Positions 9,822 through 19,551 of a DNA stretch of 64,000 nucleotides are shown piece after piece. Within the stretch, counting starts at the first letter, position 1, and the number at the start of each line of letters is the position of its first letter. Source of the stretch: an uncultured Lachnospiraceae bacterium (GTDB taxonomy: Bacteria > Bacillota > Clostridia > Lachnospirales > Lachnospiraceae); contig CAJUID010000011.1 of assembly GCA_910585905.1 (NCBI GenBank), positions 1-64,000 of the forward strand, in the 5' to 3' direction. The translations under genes were made by a program, and so were the position numbers. Below the pieces are notes generated by a model that made no database searches, was not told where the DNA came from, and saw only the letters and a list, made by a program, of their open reading frames with translations.

Positions 9822-11189
9822 TTATTGTGGGTCAATTTTCTTCCTCAAAACATCTACATGTTTTACTGTTTCTGGGTCATTTGTCTTAATTTTTTCTTCT
9901 ACTAATTCTACGCTGTGAAGTACAGTAGAATGATGACGGTTTCCAAGCTTATTCCCAATTTCTGCCAAAGGTCCCCCAGTAAGGTGGCGGCAGAGATACA
10001 TACAGATGTGGCGAGGATATGCAATGCTATTACTCCTTTTATTTGATAAAATATCTTTTACGGTAATACCAAAGTGGTCTGCCACAGTCTCTAATATGTA
10101 GTCAATCGTGATTTCTTTTTTAATATTTGGGTTAATTTTATCAGCTAGAGCTTCCTTTGCCAGTTCTAACGTGACCTCTTTTTCACAAAGGCTGGAAAAA
10201 GAAATCACTTTATTAATAGCGCCCTGCAGCTCACGGATATTTGTAATAATATTGCTGGCAATGTAATCAAGTATTGAGTCATCAATGTGAATATGTTCTT
10301 TTGAGACTTTAGACCGGAGAATTGCCATGCGAGTTTCATAGGTTGGTGCCTTAACATCAACTGTAATTCCCATTTCAAATCGGGAACGGTATCTTTCATC
10401 TAACATTGTCATAGTAGACGGATGTTTATCAGAAGAGATAATAACCTGCTTTTTAGAATCTGTCAGATGGCTAAAGGTAAAGAAAAATTCTTGCTGAGTA
10501 GATTCTTTTCCTATTATAAATTGAATATCATCAATTAACAGCACATCTACATTCTCACGATATTTTTCACGGAATTCTTTTAAAGACTGAGAATGCCCGT
10601 TTTTTGAACCACGCAATGCCTCCACGATTTCATTAGTAAATGCCTCGCTGGTAACGTATACTACACGTTTAGAATGATCGTGTTCTAAAATATAGTTTGC
10701 AATTGCGTGCATTAAATGTGTTTTACCAAGACCAGCTCCGCCATATATATAGAGGGGATTGATACTTTCTCCTGGCTCTTCCGCAACTTTTAAGGAGGCG
10801 GCATGGGCAAAATCATTGTTGTCCCCTACAATAAAGGTATCAAATGTATAATTTGGATTAATCGACGGATTAAGTTTTTTTGCTGTCTCCATATTTTTCT
10901 GGTTTGGCATTAAGTCTTCCAGTTCAGAAAGGGCAATAAAATTTAACTTATATTGTACTTTTACAATTTCTTCAATGGAAACAGCAAGAAAAACAGAGTA
11001 TTTTTGTTCAATAAAAGACTTACTGTCTCCAATGCCGGTATCATCAATCAGAATTGTAAGCAAATCGTCATGAACGGAATATACACTTAGTTTTTGTATA
11101 AATGTGCGAAAGGACACATCAGAAATATCAAATGCAGTGTGCATATGCTCTAATATTTTTTCCCAATTCTGCCTTAACTCGTTTTCCAA
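9822..11189 (-). CDS. dnaA: Chromosomal replication initiator DnaA
   Basis: About 455 aa. DnaA binds the boxes at oriC and melts the AT-rich unwinding element. Domain I begins NELRQNWEKIL. The AAA+ domain has Walker A GGAGLGKTHL, Walker B VDVLLIDDIQF and sensor segments. The C-terminal DNA-binding domain has LGNRHHSTVLHSVE, the DnaA-box recognition helix. TTG at 11189 was chosen because GAGGAAA lies about 7 nt upstream and the predicted N-terminus then matches the family; the frame stays open to an ATG at 11255. The upstream region is oriC, whose boxes probably also autoregulate dnaA. Confidence 0.96.
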   Translation of the reverse strand: MENELRQNWEKILEHMHTAFDISDVSFRTFIQKLSVYSVHDDLLTILIDDTGIGDSKSFIEQKYSVFLAVSIEEIVKVQYKLNFIALSELEDLMPNQKNMETAKKLNPSINPNYTFDTFIVGDNNDFAHAASLKVAEEPGESINPLYIYGGAGLGKTHLMHAIANYILEHDHSKRVVYVTSEAFTNEIVEALRGSKNGHSQSLKEFREKYRENVDVLLIDDIQFIIGKESTQQEFFFTFSHLTDSKKQVIISSDKHPSTMTMLDERYRSRFEMGITVDVKAPTYETRMAILRSKVSKEHIHIDDSILDYIASNIITNIRELQGAINKVISFSSLCEKEVTLELAKEALADKINPNIKKEITIDYILETVADHFGITVKDILSNKRSNSIAYPRHICMYLCRHLTGGPLAEIGNKLGNRHHSTVLHSVELVEEKIKTNDPETVKHVDVLRKKIDPQ

Positions 11190-11399
11190 ATCCGTTTCCT
11201 CTTTTCTAATATTCTGTATATGCGCTTTTTCTGATGCAGACAGATAACACATCATACACTACTATTTTATATCAAATATGGGGAAATTACAAGGAACATA
11301 TTCGATAATTATATAATGTATATTCACCGTTTGTTACGATTTATGGTTAATTTCATTAAATGCCATAAAAGGGTATGTTGAAATGCAAAATAATGGAAT

Positions 11400-11960
11400 C
11401 AGATTTTGTCAGAAAATGAGGAAAAACAAGTTATCCACCGTTATTAACAATAATTGTGGATAACTTGTTTTAAACTTGTACACATCTCAAAAATGAAAAA
11501 AATACTGAAATTTAGGGCAAAAAGTGGATAATGTTGATAAAGATGTGGATAAGTGGTAAGGTATTCATTGTACAAAGTGAGTTATACACAAGTTATCCAC
11601 AATTTGTGCATAACTTGTTATCAAACACGTTTTCTATCTACTAAAGTAGAATAAAGAAAAATGGGAATAATTGCATTTATTTGTCTATAGCTGTATTATG
11701 TCAACAATGAAAAACTTCACTTTGTAGAATGAATTATTATTGGATGAATTTCTTCCTATTATATAGTGAATATAAATCGTAATTATTGGAGTGGAAATAA
11801 CAATTAACAAAATCCACATGTGAATAACTCTGTTAATTTTTGGGTAGAATGGTGAAATAAGTAGAAATTATGAATGGTTATTATTTTATGGCTATTTTCT
11901 GAAATAAGTCTTGAATAGTACAATGAATGCGAAATTATTAGTGATATTTTTATTTTTGAC
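11400..11960. other. oriC: Origin of replication oriC (DnaA-box cluster)
   Basis: The 850-nt gap between divergent dnaA and rpmH holds a cluster of DnaA boxes (TTATCCACA or its complement). They include 11431-11439 (TTATCCACC), 11455-11463, 11523-11531, 11532-11540 (one mismatch), 11544-11552, 11582-11590 (TTATACACA), 11593-11601 and 11605-11613, in both orientations. A strongly AT-rich tract follows to about 11960 and is the likely unwinding element. Gene strands diverge here, as expected. Confidence 0.92.
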
Positions 11961-11989
11961 TTGACGAATGCATGATTTGCTAATATAAT
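11961..11989 (+). promoter_or_regulatory. rpmH promoter
   Basis: TTGACG at 11961-11966, a 17-nt spacer and a perfect TATAAT at 11984-11989, about 50 nt upstream of rpmH. This is a strong sigma-A promoter by sequence. Confidence 0.8.
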
Positions 11990-12042
11990 ATGAGATACAC
12001 GTGATTTTGCGTATTTTGATTGGATAAGGAGGTGTGTTTCGG

Positions 12043-12177
12043 ATGAAGATGACGTATCAGCCTAAAAAGAGGCACAGAAGCAAAGTTCATGGTTTTAGAA
12101 AGAGAATGCATACAGCTAATGGCAGAAAGATCTTAGCAAACCGAAGGGCAAAAGGAAGACATAAGTTATCCGCATAG
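12043..12177 (+). CDS. rpmH: 50S ribosomal protein L34
   Basis: 44 aa, highly basic, the usual L34 length. It begins MKMTYQPKKRHRSKVHGFRKR and includes the family motif MHTANGRKILANRRAKGRHKLSA. The ribosome site AAGGAGGTG lies upstream of ATG at 12043. It sits in the conserved rpmH-rnpA-yidD-yidC-jag string on the plus side of oriC. Confidence 0.97.
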   Translation: MKMTYQPKKRHRSKVHGFRKRMHTANGRKILANRRAKGRHKLSA

Positions 12178-12200
12178 GTCGCATTTATGTGACCTTTTCT
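12176..12200 (+). terminator. Hairpin after rpmH
   Basis: AGGTCGCAT and ATGTGACCT form a near-perfect stem overlapping the rpmH stop codon, followed by TTTTCTT. It could act as a partial terminator lowering rnpA expression relative to L34. Confidence 0.55.
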
Positions 12201-12359
12201 TCTATTTATATAATATATGAGGAACTGCTCGGCCGTGTGAAAAATTCACATGTATTTTAAAAGTATTTATGACAGATTATATGGCATATGTGGGATTGTG
12301 TAGAGATATCGGTACGGGCGGTGCCCTTTTTGTGAGGCTTTGCTTTTAGAGGAATGATT

Positions 12360-12689
12360 GTGTTAAATTCGATAAAAAAAAACAGAGATTTTGTTAGAGT
12401 GTATCAAAATGGTAAATCCTATGCTAACAAGTATTTGATTATGTATGTCTATGGAAATAATTTGGAAGAGAACAGATTTGGTATTACTGTCAGCAAGAAA
12501 GTAGGAAATAGTGTCGTAAGGCATAGGGTTACCAGATTGATTCGTGAAAGTATTCGGTTAAATTTGGATCAGTTTGAAAAGGGATTTGACATTGTAATTG
12601 TAGCAAGAAGTACAGCTAAGAATCGGAAATTTTTTGCAATCGAGAGTGCATTGCTTCATTTAGGAAAGCTGCACCATATTTTGGTTTAG
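12360..12689 (+). CDS. rnpA: Ribonuclease P protein component
   Basis: About 109 aa. RnpA helps the RNase P RNA bind pre-tRNA leaders. The family core RFGITVSKKVGNSVVRHRVTRLIRE is present, followed by the FDIVIVARS strand. The GTG at 12360 was preferred because the only upstream purine tract (AGAGGA) abuts the alternative ATG at 12354 and would be too close to it. Either start changes only two residues. Confidence 0.94.
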   Translation: MLNSIKKNRDFVRVYQNGKSYANKYLIMYVYGNNLEENRFGITVSKKVGNSVVRHRVTRLIRESIRLNLDQFEKGFDIVIVARSTAKNRKFFAIESALLHLGKLHHILV

Positions 12690-12700
12690 ATGAGTTTGTA

Positions 12701-12913
12701 ATGAAGAAAGTAATGATTTTTCTAATAAATTTATATCGAAAATATATATCTCCTTTAAAGAGAAGACCTTCTTGTATTTATACACCGACATGTTCTCAAT
12801 ACGCGATTGAGGCTCTTGAAAAATACGGGGTTTTAAAGGGGAGTTTTTTAGCTGTCAAGAGAATCTTAAGATGTCACCCTTTTGCGAAGGGAGGATATGA
12901 TCCTGTACCTTAG
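12701..12913 (+). CDS. yidD: Membrane protein insertion efficiency factor YidD
   Basis: 70 aa. This short amphipathic protein assists YidC-dependent insertion. The three-cysteine family motif is intact: YRKYISPLKRRPSCIYTPTCSQYA, then GSFLAVKRILRCHPFAKGGYDPVP at the C-terminus. It begins 11 nt after rnpA in the standard order. Confidence 0.95.
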   Translation: MKKVMIFLINLYRKYISPLKRRPSCIYTPTCSQYAIEALEKYGVLKGSFLAVKRILRCHPFAKGGYDPVP

Positions 12914-13055
12914 CACATGTTTGAAGATTGCAATTTAGGATATATAATGAAAATGATTTTCAATGTGCATTAGTATCTTGCATCATTCTATCAAAAACTT
13001 TTGGAGTAATGTGTGTGATGCAGTATGCTAGAATAGTATGGGACAGAGTTAGAAT

Positions 13056-14327
13056 ATGATGGACGCAATATTAACAACTTATCAAGGTGCTTTTCTTGGA
13101 CCGATTGCCCGTGTTCTTGGGCGTATTTTGGAGGCAATTTATTATGTTCTGGAATTGGTAGGGATACAGAACACTGGTATTTGTATTATTTTATTTACTT
13201 TTTTGGTGAATGCGCTGATGTTGCCGCTTCAGATTAAGCAGCAGAAGTTTTCTAGGATGTCTTCTATTATGAATCCAGAGCTGATGGCGATTCAGAGTAA
13301 ATATAAAAATAAAAAGGATCAGGCATCGCAACAGAAAATGTCTTTGGAGACGCAGGCAGTTTACCAGAAGTATGGCGTAAGTCCTGCAAGTGGCTGTCTG
13401 CCGCTTTTGATTACATTTCCGATTTTATTTGCATTATATCGTGTAATTTATAATGTACCTGCTTATGTTCAGCAGGTGTATGATATTTATGAGGGATTGG
13501 CTCGGAGTATGCAGAATATGGGTGTTACAGTTGAGCAGTTATCAAAGTTAATTGAAACGCCGACATATGTTATTACAGATGCAGTAAATCATGCGAAAGA
13601 GATTAAGGATATAACAGAAGTAGATTTGCATTATTATGTTGATATTTTGGGGCAGTTTAATTCAACAGTTTGGAAGGAGTTAGCAGAAAAGTATCCTAGT
13701 TTGGCTGGTGAAATTAAAAGGGTATCGGATGATTCTACTCATATTAACTCATTTTTGGGGATGAATATTGCAGATGCCCCAAAATTTTCTAGTTTAAGCC
13801 TTTCAATTCCTGTTTTATCTGTAATAACTCAGATTATCAGTACAAAATTAAGTATGGCTGGAATGGCACAGAACCAGCAGAACAATGCGGACAACCCTAC
13901 CGCAGCTTCTATGAAGATGATGAATAACATTATGCCATTTGTATCTGGGTTTATGTGTTTTATGTTCCCAATTGGTGTCGGCATCTATTGGGTAGCAGGT
14001 AATGTGTTCCGTATTTTTCAGTCACTCGGAATCAACCTTTATTTTAGTAAGATGGATCTGACTGAGGAAATTAACAAGAATGTAGAAAAGAAAAAGAAGC
14101 GTTTTGAGAAGATGGGGATTGATCCAAATGCTTCTATGCAGGACTTAAAAAATCAGAAGAATGCGGGGAAGAAACAGGAGAAAAAGACAACAAATGTTTC
14201 AGAAGTTGCGAAGAATATAAAGAAGAGCGATTATAAAAGACCGAATAATACAAAATATGAAGAGGGAAGTATTGCTTCTTATGCTAACATGCTGAATCGT
14301 GATAATTCTTCGGGGAGTGATAAATAG
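13056..14327 (+). CDS. yidC: Membrane protein insertase YidC
   Basis: 423 aa. YidC/Oxa1/SpoIIIJ proteins insert and fold membrane proteins, alone or with SecYEG. The 60KD_IMP core begins with a transmembrane helix at about 37-58 (CIILFTFLVNALMLPLQIKQQ), then a cytoplasmic coiled-coil hairpin, and a second helix SGCLPLLITFPILFALYRV. A large hydrophilic insert (about 140-245) separates this from the last helices (VSGFMCFMFPIGVGIYWVAGN). No lipobox is present, as is common in Clostridia. The lysine-rich C-terminal tail is likely to contact ribosomes. The ribosome site before 13056 is weak. Confidence 0.95.
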   Translation: MMDAILTTYQGAFLGPIARVLGRILEAIYYVLELVGIQNTGICIILFTFLVNALMLPLQIKQQKFSRMSSIMNPELMAIQSKYKNKKDQASQQKMSLETQAVYQKYGVSPASGCLPLLITFPILFALYRVIYNVPAYVQQVYDIYEGLARSMQNMGVTVEQLSKLIETPTYVITDAVNHAKEIKDITEVDLHYYVDILGQFNSTVWKELAEKYPSLAGEIKRVSDDSTHINSFLGMNIADAPKFSSLSLSIPVLSVITQIISTKLSMAGMAQNQQNNADNPTAASMKMMNNIMPFVSGFMCFMFPIGVGIYWVAGNVFRIFQSLGINLYFSKMDLTEEINKNVEKKKKRFEKMGIDPNASMQDLKNQKNAGKKQEKKTTNVSEVAKNIKKSDYKRPNNTKYEEGSIASYANMLNRDNSSGSDK

Positions 14328-14424
14328 TTTGAATTTATTGTGTTTGGGTGCTGCCTGATAAAGTTTGTCTTATTTGCAATCACTTTTATAGGTAGATAGA
14401 GGCAGCGCAGAAAAGGGGATTAAA

Positions 14425-15195
14425 ATGGAATGGAAAGAGTTTACAGCAAAAACAGTAAATGAAGCGCTGACAAATGCGTTAATCGAATTTGAAACAACGA
14501 GTGATAAAGTAGAATATGAGATTATTGAGAGGGAGTCCTCTAAGCTTTTAGGTCTATTGAGTAAGCCTGCGAAAATCCGTGTTCGTCTTAAAATGACATA
14601 TGAGGATATTGCAGTTGACTTTTTAAATAAGGTGTTTGCTGCAATGAATATGAGTGTTACTATTGAGGTTTCTTATGATGAGGCAGAGCATTATATGCCA
14701 ATCGAACTTTCTGGTGATGAGATGGGAATTTTAATTGGCAAACGGGGAATTACATTAGATTCTCTTCAGTATTTGGTAAGTCTTGTAGTAAACCGTAACT
14801 CAGAAAATTATATTAAGGTTAAGTTAGATACGGAAAATTACCGTGAGAGAAGAAGAGAAACTTTGGAAAATCTTGCGAGAAATCTTGCCCATAAGGTAAA
14901 GAGAATTCATAAGCCAGTTTATCTTGAGCCAATGAATCCATATGAGAGAAGAGTGATTCATTCTACCCTGCAAAAGGATAAGTTTGTAGAAACTCACAGC
15001 GAAGGAGAAGAGCCATACCGCAAAGTTGTCATTACTTTGAAAGCGGGGGTTGATCATGGTTATGAGAGAAGAGGCAAATATTCTCGAAATGGCCGTTCAT
15101 CTTATGGCAGAAGCAATAATTACCGAAGAAATTATAATAACGATTCTTTCCATAAAGAAGATGCAGAAGAATCTAGTGAGGAAAGTAATCTTTAA
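14425..15195 (+). CDS. khpB: RNA-binding protein Jag/KhpB
   Basis: 256 aa with the three domains of Jag/KhpB in order: Jag-N (residues 1-55, EWKEFTAKTVNEAL and LLGLLSKPAKIRV), a KH domain (about 75-150, GDEMGILIGKRGITLDSLQYL) and an R3H domain (about 150-215, ENLARNLAHKVKR and MNPYERRVIHSTL). It binds RNA, often with KhpA, and links to cell division. The C-terminus is a low-complexity Arg/Ser/Tyr/Asn tail. It follows yidC as usual. Confidence 0.95.
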   Translation: MEWKEFTAKTVNEALTNALIEFETTSDKVEYEIIERESSKLLGLLSKPAKIRVRLKMTYEDIAVDFLNKVFAAMNMSVTIEVSYDEAEHYMPIELSGDEMGILIGKRGITLDSLQYLVSLVVNRNSENYIKVKLDTENYRERRRETLENLARNLAHKVKRIHKPVYLEPMNPYERRVIHSTLQKDKFVETHSEGEEPYRKVVITLKAGVDHGYERRGKYSRNGRSSYGRSNNYRRNYNNDSFHKEDAEESSEESNL

Positions 15196-15209
15196 AATGG
15201 ATACGGTTA

Positions 15210-15237
15210 GGGGGCTGGAATATCAGCCTCCTTTTTT
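15210..15237 (+). terminator. Rho-independent terminator after jag
   Basis: GGGGGCTG and CAGCCTCC form an 8-bp stem (one G-U) around a 6-nt loop, directly followed by six T. It closes the rpmH-jag transcript. Confidence 0.85.
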
Positions 15238-15273
15238 GGCTTTTATAGTATGATGAAAGGCAGGAATAAGGTG

Positions 15274-16686
15274 ATGGAACAGGATACGATAGCTGGTATT
15301 GCCAGTGGGATGGGTGGAGGAATTGGGATTATTCGAATAAGTGGCAGGGAAGCTCTACGCATTGCTGGAGAAGTTTTCTGCACAAAAAAATATTCAGAAG
15401 ATATTCCCAAGTGGAAAAGTTTATGGGATAGGAACTTTTTTAAAAAAAAGAAATCCCATACCATTCATTATGGCTTTATTATGAACGATGATGGTTCTGT
15501 TTTAGATGAAGTTATGGTATTGTTGATGAAGTCTCCAAAAAGTTATACTTGTGAGGATGTGGTTGAAATTGATTCTCATGGTGGGCCATATCTGATTCAA
15601 AAAATATTGAAGTTATTAATTCATCACGGTGCTAGATTGGCTGAACCGGGAGAATTTACGAAACGTGCTTTTTTAAATGGTAGGATAGACCTGGCACAGG
15701 CAGAGGCAGTTATGAAATTGATTTCATCGAAAAATGAATTTGCTCTGGACAGTGCGGTTAAGCAGTTAGAAGGCCGTGTATCAAAATATATTGAAAGGAT
15801 ACGCCAAGAAATTCTTCATAATATGGGTTATATTGAAGCAGCTTTGGATGATCCAGAACATTATGATTTAAGTGGATTTTCAGATAAGTTGCATGGAATG
15901 CTTCAGGAAGAAATAAAGTGTCTACAGGAATTATTAGATCACTTTGAAAATGGAAGAATGAAATCAGAGGGGATTAATACTGTGATTGTGGGAAAGCCTA
16001 ATGCTGGAAAATCATCTTTGATGAATCTTTTATTGGATGAGGAAAGGGCAATTGTAACCAATATTGCTGGTACTACACGAGATATTCTAGAGGAAACAGT
16101 TCAAATTGGTAATATTGTATTAAATTTAGTTGATACTGCTGGAATTCATGATACGGATGATTTTGTAGAACATCTTGGTGTGGAAAAAGCAATGGAATAT
16201 CTGGGACAGGCTGATTTTATTATTTATGTAGTGGACGCAAGTGTTTCTTTAGATCAGGCAGATGATAAAATTATTTCATTGCTTAGTGGGAAAAGTGGAG
16301 TGATTTTGCTGAATAAGTCAGATTTGGAAAGTGCGTTAAATATAGAAAGCCTAAAGAAAAAAATAGATTGGGATTGCATTTCTTTTTCAAATCGAAGGGG
16401 AACTGGACTAGAAAAATTAGAAAAGTATATTACGGATTCTTTTTTACATGGTGATATTTCATATAATGACCAAATTTATTTGACTAGTGTGAGACATAGA
16501 GAAGCTGTTGAGGATGCGGTAGTAAGTCTTGAGCAAGTGATCGAGACAATTCATGCTGGGATGCCAGAGGATTTCTTTATGGTTGATTTGATGGATGCGT
16601 ATCAAAAATTGGGATTAATTAATGGTGATACTGCATCGGAGGATTTAGTTAATAAAATATTTAAAGAGTTCTGTATGGGAAAGTAA
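15274..16686 (+). CDS. mnmE: tRNA uridine-5-carboxymethylaminomethyl modification GTPase
   Basis: About 470 aa. MnmE with MnmG modifies U34 of tRNAs reading split-box codons. The N-terminal folate-binding domain starts DTIAGIASGMGGGIGIIRISG. The G domain carries G1 GKPNAGKSS, G2 TTRD, G3 DTAG and G4 NKSD. The C-terminus ends CMGK, the expected Cys-x-Gly-Lys. ATG at 15274 has AAGGTG close upstream and gives the family N-terminus; an ATG at 15250 adds eight residues without a site. Confidence 0.96.
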   Translation: MEQDTIAGIASGMGGGIGIIRISGREALRIAGEVFCTKKYSEDIPKWKSLWDRNFFKKKKSHTIHYGFIMNDDGSVLDEVMVLLMKSPKSYTCEDVVEIDSHGGPYLIQKILKLLIHHGARLAEPGEFTKRAFLNGRIDLAQAEAVMKLISSKNEFALDSAVKQLEGRVSKYIERIRQEILHNMGYIEAALDDPEHYDLSGFSDKLHGMLQEEIKCLQELLDHFENGRMKSEGINTVIVGKPNAGKSSLMNLLLDEERAIVTNIAGTTRDILEETVQIGNIVLNLVDTAGIHDTDDFVEHLGVEKAMEYLGQADFIIYVVDASVSLDQADDKIISLLSGKSGVILLNKSDLESALNIESLKKKIDWDCISFSNRRGTGLEKLEKYITDSFLHGDISYNDQIYLTSVRHREAVEDAVVSLEQVIETIHAGMPEDFFMVDLMDAYQKLGLINGDTASEDLVNKIFKEFCMGK

Positions 16687-16728
16687 TAAAAATTTTAGTA
16701 TATGTAATTTAGAAGGGAAGGGTTTGGT

Positions 16729-18630
16729 ATGCCTTATACTTATGAAAGCTATGATGTTGTTGTCATTGGTGCTGGCCATGCAGGTTGTGAGGCCGCACTT
16801 GCTGCGGCAAGGCTTGGATGTAAAACTCTAGTATTTACTGTTAGCATAGACAGTATTGCAATGATGCCTTGTAATCCGAATATTGGAGGGAGTTCAAAAG
16901 GGCATTTGGTGAGGGAAGTAGATGCACTTGGCGGTGAAATGGGAAAAAATATTGACAAGACGTTTATTCAGTCAAAAATGTTGAATACATCAAAGGGGCC
17001 TGCTGTGCATTCTCTTCGAGCTCAGGCGGATAAAAAGGATTATAGCCGTGAGATGAGGCGAGTTTTGGAAAATACGGATAATCTTGTAATCAAGCAGGGG
17101 GAAATAGCTGAAATTTATGTGGAGAATCAGCAGGTAACAGGAGTCAGGACAACGTCAGATGCAGTATATCCATGTAAAGCGGTTATTATGTGTACTGGTA
17201 CTTATCTTAAAGCAAGATGTATATATGGGGAGGTTAGTAATAATACGGGACCTAATGGACTATCTGCGGCCAACCATTTAACAGAGTGTCTTGAAAACCT
17301 TGGGATAGAGGTCAGACGATTTAAGACAGGGACACCTGCAAGAGTGGATAAGAGGACAATTGATTTTAGTAAAATGCAGGAGCAAAAAGGTGATGAAAGG
17401 ATTGTCCCTTTTTCTTTTACAAATCAGCCGGAGGATATTAAAAAAGAACAAGTTTCTTGTTGGCTGACTTATACTAACTTGGAGACACATAAAATCATTA
17501 TGGATAATATAGACCGTTCTCCTTTGTATTCTGGTAATATAAAAGGGACAGGGCCAAGATATTGTCCGTCTATTGAGGACAAGGTAGTAAGATTTTCTGA
17601 TAAAGAGCGACATCAGGTGTTTTTAGAACCGGAGGGTAATTATACCAATGAAATGTATATTGGAGGAATGTCAAGTTCTTTGCCGGAGGATGTACAATAT
17701 GCAATGTATCATACTGTACCAGGTCTTGAAAATGCAACGATTGTTAGAAATGCATATGCAATTGAATATGATTGTATTAATCCGGTTCAGCTAAAAGGGT
17801 CTTTAGAATTTAAAGATATTAGCAGTTTTTTTTGTGCTGGACAGTCAAATGGAAGTTCTGGTTATGAAGAGGCTGCGGCTCAAGGTATTATAGCTGGGAT
17901 TAATGCTGCAAGAAAAATTAAGGGAAAGGAACCTTTGATTTTAGACCGCTCCCAGGCATATATAGGTGTATTGATTGATGACTTGATTACAAAGGGAACG
18001 AATGAGCCATATCGGATGATGACTTCCCGTGCAGAATACCGTCTATTGCTTCGTCAGGATAATGCTGATTTGCGCTTGACTAGAATTGGGTATCAGATTG
18101 GATTGATTTCCAAACAACGGTATGATGCATTATGTGAGAAAGAGAAAATGATTCAATTAGAGATAGAGAGGTTAGAAAAAACAACAATTGGTGCAAGCAG
18201 TGAGGTGCAGGAGTTTTTATCTAAAAACGGAAGCACATTGTTGCAATCAGGAACTACGCTTGCTGAACTTTTGAAACGTCCAGAGTTATCATATGAATTA
18301 CTTTCTGAAATTGATGTGGATCGAAGACCATTGCCTGGTGCAGTGTGTGAACAGGTAAATATTAATTTGAAATATGATGGTTACATTAAGCGGCAGGAGA
18401 GACAAGTAGCACAATATAAAAAGTTAGAAAATAAGAAGATACCAGATGACATTAATTATGATGATGTATACAGTCTAAGAAAAGAGGCACTACAGAAGTT
18501 GAAGGATTTTAGACCAGCTTCTGTAGGACAGGCATCTCGTATTTCTGGGGTTTCCCCAGCAGATATTTCAGTGTTGTTAATATATTTGGAAAAATGTAAA
18601 GGGATTCGAAAAAACAGTAATTCTATATGA
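16729..18630 (+). CDS. mnmG: tRNA uridine-5-carboxymethylaminomethyl modification enzyme, FAD subunit
   Basis: 633 aa, usual length. MnmG (GidA) is the FAD- and NADH-dependent partner of MnmE. The dinucleotide fold is VVVIGAGHAGCEAALAAARLG at residues 10-30. Signature segments are NPNIGGSSKGHLVREVDALGG and GLSAANHLTECL, and C-terminal GYIKRQERQV. It starts 42 nt after mnmE, preceded by GAAGGGAAGG. Confidence 0.97.
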   Translation: MPYTYESYDVVVIGAGHAGCEAALAAARLGCKTLVFTVSIDSIAMMPCNPNIGGSSKGHLVREVDALGGEMGKNIDKTFIQSKMLNTSKGPAVHSLRAQADKKDYSREMRRVLENTDNLVIKQGEIAEIYVENQQVTGVRTTSDAVYPCKAVIMCTGTYLKARCIYGEVSNNTGPNGLSAANHLTECLENLGIEVRRFKTGTPARVDKRTIDFSKMQEQKGDERIVPFSFTNQPEDIKKEQVSCWLTYTNLETHKIIMDNIDRSPLYSGNIKGTGPRYCPSIEDKVVRFSDKERHQVFLEPEGNYTNEMYIGGMSSSLPEDVQYAMYHTVPGLENATIVRNAYAIEYDCINPVQLKGSLEFKDISSFFCAGQSNGSSGYEEAAAQGIIAGINAARKIKGKEPLILDRSQAYIGVLIDDLITKGTNEPYRMMTSRAEYRLLLRQDNADLRLTRIGYQIGLISKQRYDALCEKEKMIQLEIERLEKTTIGASSEVQEFLSKNGSTLLQSGTTLAELLKRPELSYELLSEIDVDRRPLPGAVCEQVNINLKYDGYIKRQERQVAQYKKLENKKIPDDINYDDVYSLRKEALQKLKDFRPASVGQASRISGVSPADISVLLIYLEKCKGIRKNSNSI

Positions 18631-18713
18631 GAGAATTAGCCGTCTGTCTATAAAGCTTTTTAGAACATAGATTGAATCGTATTTTAAGAGATGCATGATA
18701 CAGGAGGTGAAAT

Positions 18714-19421
18714 TTGAAAGAATATTTAAAACAAAGTGCAGATAAGCTTTCGATAAAGATTACAGAGAAACAATTAAATCAATTTGAAATATTCTATCAT
18801 ATGTTAATTGAGACAAATAGAACATTAAATTTGACAGCAATTACGGAGATGCATGAAGTGGTTCTTAAGCATTTTATTGATAGTATTTCTGTTGTAAAAT
18901 TTATAAATTTATCGGGAAAGAAGATTATTGATGTTGGTACGGGTGCTGGTTTTCCGGGTATTCCTTTGGCAATTCTTGTCCCAGATGCAAATTTTGTATT
19001 GATGGATTCCTTGCAGAAACGAATTCATTTTATTGAAAATGTTCTAAGGGAATGTCAGATTTTAAATGTTAAGACAATACATGGACGAGCTGAGGATATT
19101 GGACAAAATTTAGATTATAGAGAAAAATTTGATTATTGTGTTTCACGGGCTGTTGCTGCTCTTCCAGTTTTGCTAGAATTATGTACACCTATGGTTAGAG
19201 TTGGAGGCAGTTTTATATCATATAAAAGTGAACTTTTGGAGGAAGAATTGCAGCAATCAAAAAATGCATTGTCAATTTTACATTGTAAAGTGGGAGAGCA
19301 GTATCATTATTCAATTCCAGACCGGGATTTTTATCGTGTACTGGCTGAATTCAAAAAAGAGGGAAAGCTGCAAAAAAAATATCCGAGACAGGCAGGTAAA
19401 CCGAAAAAGAATCCTTTGTAA
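18714..19421 (+). CDS. rsmG: 16S rRNA (guanine527-N7)-methyltransferase
   Basis: 235 aa. RsmG (GidB) methylates G527 of 16S rRNA with S-adenosylmethionine. The SAM-binding motif is IDVGTGAGFPGIPLAI near 75-90, and the later VSRAVAALPVLLELC segment is typical. Translation starts at TTG (18714), 7 nt after a strong AGGAGGTG. It follows mnmG in the conserved order and precedes parAB. Confidence 0.95.
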   Translation: MKEYLKQSADKLSIKITEKQLNQFEIFYHMLIETNRTLNLTAITEMHEVVLKHFIDSISVVKFINLSGKKIIDVGTGAGFPGIPLAILVPDANFVLMDSLQKRIHFIENVLRECQILNVKTIHGRAEDIGQNLDYREKFDYCVSRAVAALPVLLELCTPMVRVGGSFISYKSELLEEELQQSKNALSILHCKVGEQYHYSIPDRDFYRVLAEFKKEGKLQKKYPRQAGKPKKNPL

Positions 19422-19434
19422 AGAATGATTATAA

Positions 19435-19450
19435 TGTTTCACGTGAAACA
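19435..19450. promoter_or_regulatory. parS centromere site 1
   Basis: Perfect 16-bp palindrome TGTTTCACGTGAAACA, the consensus ParB/Spo0J binding site, 14 nt after rsmG. Confidence 0.95.
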
Positions 19451-19475
19451 TATTATCATATAGAGAAATATGTGT

Positions 19476-19481
19476 TATAAT
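19476..19481 (+). promoter_or_regulatory. Candidate parA promoter (-10)
   Basis: TATAAT at 19476-19481 with a weak TTATCA 17 nt upstream lies between the two parS sites, so bound ParB could repress parAB. Confidence 0.55.
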
Positions 19482-19517
19482 ATTTAGAGTAAAATACTTG
19501 GAGAGTTAAAATATAAA

Positions 19518-19533
19518 TGTTTCACGTGAAACA
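19518..19533. promoter_or_regulatory. parS centromere site 2
   Basis: Second perfect TGTTTCACGTGAAACA, ending 18 nt before the parA start codon. Confidence 0.95.
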
Positions 19534-19551
19534 TTTTGAAAGGAAAGATAA